Assembly (NCBI GenBank): GCA_003156235.1
Contig: PMGP01000012.1
Location: 943 to 22,058 of the forward strand
Direction: 5' to 3'
Length of the DNA stretch: 21,116 nt
Source of the DNA: Acidobacteriaceae bacterium
GTDB lineage: Bacteria > Acidobacteriota > Terriglobia > Terriglobales > Acidobacteriaceae
The position numbers were made by a program, and so were the translations under genes. Shown piece by piece: positions 15,423 to 21,116 of the stretch (position 1 is the stretch's first letter; every line of letters starts with the position of its first letter). The notes under the pieces are model-generated. The model was not told the DNA's origin. It made no database searches and worked only from the letters and a program-made list of their open reading frames with translations.

Positions 15423-17603
15423 ATGAATCGCAGGAGGTTTCTTTGCTCCACCGGCATCACAGCGCTGGGATCGCTGTTGCCCAATTTGGCCTTGGCTGCC
15501 AGCCAGCCAGATCAGGCCTCTGAGCAAGAGACCTTCGAGTGGAACACGCCGGAATTGACTTTTGCCTTTGAAGTGTCTGGGCAGAAGCTGCGCCAGAAAT
15601 CCGTGCTGCCCAGCCGGGCTTTGCAGGGGAAGATCGCCTCCGTGGTTTCGTCCGGCGTGGAGACTGCAATTCAGTGCAGTGGTGAGAACTCGCCTGACCA
15701 AGGCATGAAGCTGGGTTCCGGATCTCCGGGAGTCCGTCTCCTCTTCAAGGGGAAGCACGAGGAATCGACAGGCAAAGGGCGGCGGCTTGTTCTGAGCCAG
15801 GTCGATCCCATCCTGGGGATCGAGGTCGATTCCTTCTATCAGTCTTTCGACGGCATTCCGGTCGTCCGTCGATGGACGAGAGTCACCAACGCCGGGAGCG
15901 CACCTGTCGGGATCGAAGCTCTTAGCTCGGCGATGCTGCATTCGCTGGCCGACCCGCAGAACTATGAGCGCGAGTTGGTCATTCACTTGGCTTACAACAG
16001 TTGGATGTCAGAAGGGCAATGGCACTCCCTGCGCCCATCCGAATTGGGCTTTGTCGAGAACGAGCGGACCAGCTGGTCGGAGGCGTCGGCAGGCAGCATC
16101 GGAAGTTGGTCCTCGGAGAAGTATCTTCCTATGGCCATGGTGGAAAACACCCGCCTGGGCGTGATCTGGTTCTGGCAGATCGAGCACAACGGCTCCTGGT
16201 ATTGGGAGATCTCCAATTATTCGTTTCGGGACAATAACGCCGATGACGTTTATGCGTATCTGGGCGGGCCCGACGATCTGCATTCGTCCGCCTGGAAGAG
16301 TCTGAAGCCGGGGGAGAGTTACCAGACAGTTCCGGTTGCTATTGGATGCCTGCAGGGTGGATTCGGCGATGCGGTGGAGGCGCTGGCGCGCTATCGCCGC
16401 GTGGCGTGCGAGAGACCGCACAAAGACAATGCGCGATGCTCTGTCATCTTCAACGATTACATGAACTGCCTGTGGGGCGATCCGACGGAAGAGAAGGAGT
16501 TGCCGCTGATCGTGGCCGCCGCAAAAGCCGGCTGCGAGTATTTCGTCATTGATGCCGGCTGGTATGCGGAGCTGAATGAAGACTGGAGTCCGACCATCGG
16601 CGCATGGCAGCCCTCCACTTCGCGCTGGCCGCATGGGATGAAGTTTGTCCTCGACCGGGTCAAACAGGCGGGGATGATTCCGGGATTGTGGCTCGAGCCC
16701 GAAGTGGCCGGGGCAAAGTCGCTGCTCGCTCAAAAACCCGACAATTGGTTCTTGGTCCGCCACGGCAAAAGAGTGCTGAAAAACACCCGTTTTCTGCTTG
16801 ACTTCCGCAATCCCGAAGTGCGGGCTTACCTCGACCAGGTGATTGACAGGCTGGTAAGCGACTACGGCATCGGCTATATCAAGATGGATTACAATGTCGA
16901 TTCGCTGCAAGGAACCGAGATCAACGCGGATAGCTTCGGGCAAGGCCTGCTGGAGCACAACCGCGCGCACCTTGCATGGCTGGAAGGTATTCTGAATCGT
17001 TATCCCGAACTGGTCATTGAAAACTGCGGCAGCGGAGGCGGGCGCATGGATTACGCCATGCTCAGCCGCCTCCAGGTTCAGTCCATGACTGACCAGGAAA
17101 ACTATCTGAAACTCCCAGGAATTCTGGTGGGCGCGTCCGCTGCGGTCTTGCCTGAGCAACTCGCCATCTGGTCGTATCCGCTGGCGCAAGCCGATGCCGA
17201 TCAAGCCAGCTTCAATATGGTCACGACCATGTTGTGCCGCATTCACCAGAGCGGCCGGCTGGATTCAATCTCCGCCAATGGGCTTCATCAGGTAACCAAC
17301 GGCATCAGGATTTACAGGGATGTGATTCGCAGTCATATACCTCACACCGCGCCATTCTATCCTTTGGGCTTGCCGGATGTGACGAACCGGAACGCCCCGG
17401 TTGCGCTCGGAATGCGCGCTCCGGGCTGGACCACGCTGGCTGTATGGCGGTTGGAAGGGGCTGACACTGTCGAACTTCCAATGGCGGCCGCGAAAGCCGA
17501 AATTCTTTATCCGGTTGACCTTGGTATCGAAGTGAATGCGGCGGAAGGCAAATTATCCGTACGATTTCCGCGGTCGAAGATGGCCTGCATTCTTCGCCTG
17601 TGA
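15423..17603 (+). CDS. Glycoside hydrolase family 36 alpha-galactosidase with Tat-type signal
   Basis: The protein has 726 residues, the usual length for bacterial tetrameric GH36 enzymes. The ATG at 15423 follows AGGA (15411-15414), and an in-frame GTG lies two codons upstream. The N-terminus NRRRFLCS, followed by a weakly hydrophobic stretch ending LALA, is a twin-arginine signal, so the folded enzyme is exported. The N-terminal beta-sandwich is followed by the barrel with FVIDAGWY and GLWLEPEVAG. The nucleophile is Asp489 in YIKMDYNVDS. The acid/base is Asp557 (QSMTDQENY) after the signature ENCGSGGGRMD. Predicted reaction: release of terminal alpha-D-galactose from oligosaccharides or glycoproteins. 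Other GH36 activities, such as alpha-N-acetylgalactosaminidase, are less likely. It lies 87 bp after the symporter gene. Confidence 0.92.
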   Translation: MNRRRFLCSTGITALGSLLPNLALAASQPDQASEQETFEWNTPELTFAFEVSGQKLRQKSVLPSRALQGKIASVVSSGVETAIQCSGENSPDQGMKLGSGSPGVRLLFKGKHEESTGKGRRLVLSQVDPILGIEVDSFYQSFDGIPVVRRWTRVTNAGSAPVGIEALSSAMLHSLADPQNYERELVIHLAYNSWMSEGQWHSLRPSELGFVENERTSWSEASAGSIGSWSSEKYLPMAMVENTRLGVIWFWQIEHNGSWYWEISNYSFRDNNADDVYAYLGGPDDLHSSAWKSLKPGESYQTVPVAIGCLQGGFGDAVEALARYRRVACERPHKDNARCSVIFNDYMNCLWGDPTEEKELPLIVAAAKAGCEYFVIDAGWYAELNEDWSPTIGAWQPSTSRWPHGMKFVLDRVKQAGMIPGLWLEPEVAGAKSLLAQKPDNWFLVRHGKRVLKNTRFLLDFRNPEVRAYLDQVIDRLVSDYGIGYIKMDYNVDSLQGTEINADSFGQGLLEHNRAHLAWLEGILNRYPELVIENCGSGGGRMDYAMLSRLQVQSMTDQENYLKLPGILVGASAAVLPEQLAIWSYPLAQADADQASFNMVTTMLCRIHQSGRLDSISANGLHQVTNGIRIYRDVIRSHIPHTAPFYPLGLPDVTNRNAPVALGMRAPGWTTLAVWRLEGADTVELPMAAAKAEILYPVDLGIEVNAAEGKLSVRFPRSKMACILRL

Positions 17604-17682
17604 CGCTCCAAAGTTCGATCCAACGCAGGCCCGGTGCGTCCTCAGACAACCCAACTCAGACCAACACAAGAGAGAGCTTCCA

Positions 17683-19617
17683 ATGACCGATCATTCCCGC
17701 CGAAATTTCCTGAAGACGAGCGCCGCCGCCGCCGGCTTCACTCTGATTCGTTCCCTGGCGCCGGCGGAAGTATTGCGTGCGGTGACTTCCTCCGATGCAA
17801 GCGCAAGGATTGTCCCTTTTCCGCTGGCCTCGGTCCGCCTTGCTCCCGGCATCTTTCGCGATGAGGCGGAGATCAATGCGCGCTACCTGGATTCGCTGTC
17901 CGTGGATAGGCTTTTGCACTCGTTCCGATTGACGGCAGGCATCTCCTCCAGCGCGACGCCTTACAAAGGCTGGGAAGATCCAGCCTGCGAGTTGCGCGGG
18001 CATTTTGTAGGCGGCCATTTTCTGTCGGCAGTCGCGCTGGCCTCGGCAACTTCCGGCAACGATGAGCTGAAGAATCGCGGCGACCAGGTGGTGGCCGGCC
18101 TTGTTCAATGCCAGAAGAAGATTGGCACGGGTTATCTGAGTGCTTTTCCGGCGGAGCTTTTTGAGCGTCTCGTGCAGGGCAAGAACGTGTGGGCGCCCTT
18201 TTACACTTACCACAAGATCATGGCCGGCCTGCTGGACATGTATCTTCTGACCGGCAACGCAGATGCCCTTGAGGTCTGCGAAGGCATGGCGAAGTGGGCG
18301 GGATCGGATTTCTGGGGGATCGGCGTGATCAGTGCCGAGCAGCGCCAGCGGATGTTGCGCACCGAGTACGGCGGCATGAACGAAGTGCTCGTCAATCTGG
18401 CCGCTGTTACCAAGAAAAACCGCTACCTCGACGCCGCACGCCTCTTCGAGCAGCCCAGCTTTCTCGATCCGCTTGCCGAGCGCCGAGACGAGTTGCAGGG
18501 TCTTCATGCCAACACCCACGTTCCCAAGATCATCGGCGCGGCCCGTATGTATGAGGTCACCGGCGACCGTCGTTACCGCGAGATTGCCGAGTACTTCCTC
18601 GAAGAAGTGCTCACCGCGCGCTCCTACGTCATCGGCAACACCAGCCTCGACGAGCATTGGAGGACGCTGCCTGGTAAACTCGCGGGAACGCTTGGCTGGA
18701 CCAACGCTGAGTGCTGCGTGGCCTACAACCTGATGAAGCTCGAGCGGATCGTCTTCGGCTGGACGGCTGAGACGCGGTGGATGGATGCGTATGAGCGATC
18801 GCTGTTCAATTGCCGGCTGGGCACGCAGAATGCAGATGGATTGAAACAGTATTTCTTTCCGCTGGCCAGTGGATACTGGCGTGCCTACAACTCTCCGGAA
18901 GAGTCGTTCTGGTGCTGTACCGGCACGGGCGTGGAGGAGTTTGCCAAGTTCACGGACACGATCTACTTCTACCGTGGATCAGAAGTTTTCGTGAACCAAT
19001 TCATCGCTTCCACGCTGGACTGGAAAAGCGAAGAAATCAGCATTCAGCAAAGCACGAGTTTCCCGAGCGAACAAGGAACCACGTTGAAGGTGAACTGTGC
19101 AAGGCCGCATCTGCGCACAATTCACGTGAGGATTCCGAGCTGGACCAGCGGCGCCGAGGTGAAGATCAACGAGAGAAGCCTGGAGGCGGTTGCGGATCCA
19201 GGCTCCTATCTTGCGATCCGAAGAGTCTGGCAGGATGGCGATACTCTTACGGTTAGACTGCCGATGGAATTGCGGCAGGAGTCCTTGCCAGGCGACGCAT
19301 CGGTAACGGCAGTCCTGTACGGACCGCTGGTGTTGGCAGCCAAGCTTGGCGCAGGTCCCGCGGATGGACCCGGCAAGATCATTCACGGCGAAGCAACGGT
19401 TCCACAGAATCTGCCGCCCGCGGAGAAACTGCCGGAGGGGAAGGCGCTCGCTGGCAGAGACAGCGTCAAGCCGGACGATTGGATACAAGTCAACTCGGCG
19501 GCCGAGTTGCACTTCAACGCTGCCGGCGCAAGCGGAACCTACGACCTGACGGCGATGTATAAGATCCGCGATGAGCGCTACTCGGTCTATTGGCAGACGT
19601 CGAAGCCAAAAGAATAG
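17683..19617 (+). CDS. GH127/GH146-type beta-L-arabinofuranosidase (DUF1680), Tat-exported
   Basis: The protein has 644 residues. The start at 17683 gives a near-perfect twin-arginine motif SRRNFLK followed by a hydrophobic stretch. The longer frame from 17536 overlaps GH36 and is rejected. The (alpha/alpha)6 domain carries WEDPACELRGHFVGGHFLSA, NTHVPKIIGA and LDEHW (Glu324, acid/base candidate). It also has NAECCVAYN (Glu343, Cys345) and FWCCTGTGVEEF (Cys411, Cys412). In Bifidobacterium HypBA1, Glu338, Cys340, Cys417 and Cys418 bind zinc and Cys417 is the nucleophile, so the whole site appears conserved. A beta-rich part and a final DERYSVYWQ motif, as in DUF4986, follow. It should release beta-L-arabinofuranose, known from hydroxyproline-rich glycoproteins and some pectic or xyloglucan side chains. 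Placement between GH127 and GH146 needs a phylogeny. Confidence 0.9.
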   Translation: MTDHSRRNFLKTSAAAAGFTLIRSLAPAEVLRAVTSSDASARIVPFPLASVRLAPGIFRDEAEINARYLDSLSVDRLLHSFRLTAGISSSATPYKGWEDPACELRGHFVGGHFLSAVALASATSGNDELKNRGDQVVAGLVQCQKKIGTGYLSAFPAELFERLVQGKNVWAPFYTYHKIMAGLLDMYLLTGNADALEVCEGMAKWAGSDFWGIGVISAEQRQRMLRTEYGGMNEVLVNLAAVTKKNRYLDAARLFEQPSFLDPLAERRDELQGLHANTHVPKIIGAARMYEVTGDRRYREIAEYFLEEVLTARSYVIGNTSLDEHWRTLPGKLAGTLGWTNAECCVAYNLMKLERIVFGWTAETRWMDAYERSLFNCRLGTQNADGLKQYFFPLASGYWRAYNSPEESFWCCTGTGVEEFAKFTDTIYFYRGSEVFVNQFIASTLDWKSEEISIQQSTSFPSEQGTTLKVNCARPHLRTIHVRIPSWTSGAEVKINERSLEAVADPGSYLAIRRVWQDGDTLTVRLPMELRQESLPGDASVTAVLYGPLVLAAKLGAGPADGPGKIIHGEATVPQNLPPAEKLPEGKALAGRDSVKPDDWIQVNSAAELHFNAAGASGTYDLTAMYKIRDERYSVYWQTSKPKE

Positions 19618-19618
19618 T

Positions 19619-19655
19619 GCTATTGTCTGCTGCATGAATAATGCAATGATATAGC
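19619..19655. repeat. Imperfect hairpin after the GH127 gene
   Basis: Nested inverted repeats GCTAT/ATAGC (19619-19623 and 19651-19655) and TGCAT/ATGCA (19631-19635 and 19641-19645) surround the loop GAATA, immediately after the stop codon. The following bases are CGCAAAGAAAAGG, not T-rich, so intrinsic termination is doubtful. It may instead protect the operon's 3' end. Confidence 0.3.
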
Positions 19656-19830
19656 GCAAAGAAAAGGACAACTCGGACTGGGAGATACAGCCACGCAGTT
19701 TCATAGTTACACAGGAAATAGGGGGAGGGGGGTGGACTCCCTGGTGGGATGGACCGGGCAGATTCCTGACAGGTTGGACCGGAGGCACCCACTCTTGCTC
19801 ATTCTGCCAGTGTGCGCCAACAGAATGTAA

Positions 19831-19982
19831 TTATCTGCAAGGATGGCCGCCCAAGCGGAGATTCTCGGTTCCAGCGAACTCAATCAAGCTGTATTCTTTT
19901 CCTTCACAAAATCACCCTCAAGGCCAACAAGGAAGACCTGAGCGTGGTCACGCGAGAAGGGTATTATGCGCCTACGGAATAG
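19831..19982 (+). pseudogene. Frameshifted C-terminal remnant, VWFA-related acidobacterial protein type
   Basis: Two overlapping frames join into one sensible C-terminus. Frame one gives AAQAEILGSSELNQAVFFS. Frame two, shifted near the T-run at about 19901-19908, gives FLHKITLKANKEDLSVVTRE and then GYYAPTE with a TAG stop at 19980-19982. A closing R-x-GYYAP preceded by a short beta-strand pair is how many acidobacterial VWFA-related proteins end, as I remember them. No start codon or upstream VWA domain remains, and an in-frame TAA precedes frame one. So this is a decayed tail. Confidence 0.4.
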
Positions 19983-20008
19983 GGGCGGTGCTGTGATATA
20001 AGGGCTGT

Positions 20009-20998
20009 ATGCGGATCGTCATCGCCATCAGCTTTGTCCTCATCATCAATGGCACTTGCATTGCCCAAGGGCACAAAAGTCAAGAGCCGTTTCCTACCGA
20101 AGTTGTAATTGGAAGAGACAGCTTCATCGACATAGGTCCGCCATTCAACTACTACGACCTGACTTTCCTGCGCTCCGAGGGTGAGAAGACGGATGTTGAG
20201 CGGATCAGCCTGACGCCGCCTGCCGATGCGTGCTATCCTCGCGCTGAAATCGCAATCACACACGTCAATCTGAGTGAATCCCTCTCTTCTGTTCTGCAAG
20301 GCATGAATCCCTGCACGGTTCCTGAGAAAGCGTTGAAGGCTGAATTAAAGCGGCGAAACAAGGGCCTGGTCTTTAGCGGAATGAATGTCTCAATTCAGGT
20401 GGAATGCGCGGGCGGTGGTCGTGTGATGCACGCGGACATTCTAGATAGAGATATATTTGGCGCTCATCCGAACACGCCGCAATACACAGCCTGGTCTCGA
20501 ACCCTGTTTGATAAGCTCGATCAGGTCACTGGCGATCATCCGTGGGATAAGCCCATTTTCCCGGTTTCTGAAGCTGCCCCGGCGGCTCCTCCGATATCGC
20601 ATTCAGCGGCCTTGCAGGCGATTGCAGACGGCAAGTTCGACAGCATTTTCGGCGATTCCTCTGACCGTCCGTCGGCGCTTTACCGCTTGGCTCAGAACGT
20701 GCCTCGTAAGCCGTTCATTGAATTGACAAGCAGCGAGCCAATTCATCCCACGGAATACGTTGATCCCGTGTATCCCCCGATTGCGAAGGCCGCTCGGGTA
20801 CATGGAACCGTCGAATTCCACCTGACCGATGGGAGCGACGGCTCGGCGAAGGACATCGCTATCGATTCCGGCCCCAGGATGCTGTGGCAGGCAGTGAGCG
20901 ACGCAATTGCAAAATGGAAGTTCTCCACAGACGACTCCGGAAAAATTATCCACGGCTCGATTCGATTTGGATTGAACTGCGCTGAGAAATCCAAATAG
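20009..20998 (+). CDS. Secreted protein with TonB C-terminal domain (energy-transducer-like)
   Basis: The protein has 329 residues. The start MRIVIAISFVLIINGTCIAQ is a signal peptide cleaved near residue 19, not the basic-TM-proline-rich anchor of classical TonB. Residues about 20-240 are unrecognised, with six Cys residues in the whole protein, four of them in the first half (DACYPRAE, GMNPCTVPEK, VECAGGG). Residues about 247-325 match the TonB_C fold: YVDPVYPPIAKAARVHGTVE, then FHLTDGSDGSAKDIAIDSGP, then AVSDAIAKWKF. Without an inner-membrane anchor it cannot couple to ExbBD in the usual way. Such proteins are common in Acidobacteria and may be periplasmic binding proteins. It is separated from the sugar operon by about 390 bp and a gene remnant, so it need not belong to that pathway. 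Confidence 0.75.
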   Translation: MRIVIAISFVLIINGTCIAQGHKSQEPFPTEVVIGRDSFIDIGPPFNYYDLTFLRSEGEKTDVERISLTPPADACYPRAEIAITHVNLSESLSSVLQGMNPCTVPEKALKAELKRRNKGLVFSGMNVSIQVECAGGGRVMHADILDRDIFGAHPNTPQYTAWSRTLFDKLDQVTGDHPWDKPIFPVSEAAPAAPPISHSAALQAIADGKFDSIFGDSSDRPSALYRLAQNVPRKPFIELTSSEPIHPTEYVDPVYPPIAKAARVHGTVEFHLTDGSDGSAKDIAIDSGPRMLWQAVSDAIAKWKFSTDDSGKIIHGSIRFGLNCAEKSK

Positions 20999-21028
20999 CA
21001 AGGGCGCAGCCGATTGGCTGCGCCCTTG
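20999..21028. terminator. Bidirectional transcription-terminator hairpin
   Basis: CAAGGGCGCAGCC (20999-21011) and GGCTGCGCCCTTG (21016-21028) form a perfect 13-bp stem with a GATT loop, beginning at the base after the TonB_C gene stop. It lies between two convergent genes and should serve both strands, although neither side has a strong T-tract. Confidence 0.75.
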
Positions 21029-21051
21029 GTGGTTGAGCCGGTTATGCCGGA

Positions 21052-21116
21052 CTAGGCGTTGGTGTGGATCGGGCCGGTCTGCTTCTCCTCGAGAGCCGCT
21101 TGCGCGGCGGCCAGCC
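21052..21116 (-). CDS. 3' end of an unidentified convergent gene (partial)
   Basis: On the minus strand the last 20 codons before a TAG (complement of 21052-21054) read LAAAQAALEEKQTGPIHTNA. The frame continues beyond the window. The piece is helical and charged at first, then extended. It is too short to assign to a family. Its placement opposite the shared hairpin supports a real gene end. Confidence 0.6.
   Translation of the reverse strand, partial: LAAAQAALEEKQTGPIHTNA

Noticed and set aside
16008..17246. 412-codon minus-strand open frame opposite the GH36 gene
   Set aside because: It is antisense to a clearly conserved enzyme, lacks a ribosome-binding site and has a random-looking composition. 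It is a high-GC shadow frame.
17536..17682. Upstream extension of the GH127-type gene to 17536
   Set aside because: It overlaps the end of GH36 in another frame and would bury the twin-arginine signal 50 residues inside.
17656..18657. 333-codon minus-strand open frame opposite the GH127-type gene
   Set aside because: Shadow of a conserved catalytic domain; no recognisable domain of its own.
19721..19799. G-rich tract and repeated GGACCGG motif, considered as a transposon end or G-quadruplex
   Set aside because: There is no paired terminal inverted repeat, target duplication or transposase. The G-runs are too few for a confident quadruplex call.

Overview
The window most likely comes from an acidobacterium (Terriglobia-like). 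The basis is family knowledge, not a database search. It has an Oar-type TonB-dependent receptor with an N-terminal carboxypeptidase-regulatory-like domain. Divergent to it is a single-span membrane protein of a type I associate with Acidobacteria. A relic near the right end looks like an acidobacterial VWFA-type C-terminus. No tRNA, rRNA, CRISPR array, intact transposase or phage gene was seen.

Layout. Positions 1-1546 are gene-poor and look eroded. They hold an unrecognised minus-strand reading frame, a 57-residue VbhA-like (Fic-inhibiting) antitoxin without a visible toxin, a perfect GC-rich hairpin, and a fragment resembling a TOBE domain. Positions 1547-2881 (minus) encode the membrane-bound putative regulator. 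A 441-bp divergent intergenic region follows, with a promoter candidate for each direction and an iterated GTAC motif. From 3323 to 19617 all eight genes lie on the plus strand: TonB-dependent receptor, exported TPR protein, GH31, aldo/keto reductase, zinc-dependent dehydrogenase, FucP-type sugar:proton symporter, GH36 alpha-galactosidase and a GH127/GH146-type beta-L-arabinofuranosidase. Next come a frameshifted gene remnant, a secreted protein with a TonB C-terminal domain, a strong hairpin, and the 3' end of a convergent gene.

How the genes may work together (inference). The cluster reads as a polysaccharide-utilisation locus built from acidobacterial parts. The receptor would import a branched plant glycan oligosaccharide, and the TPR protein could be a surface or periplasmic partner. 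Three exported exo-glycosidases would strip alpha-xylose or alpha-glucose, alpha-galactose and beta-L-arabinofuranose. The FucP-type symporter would import a released sugar. The two cytoplasmic oxidoreductases could convert it through aldose reduction and polyol oxidation. The divergent regulator could sense the glycan outside the membrane. No endo-acting glycanase, sugar kinase or isomerase is present here, so the pathway is completed elsewhere or by a non-standard route.
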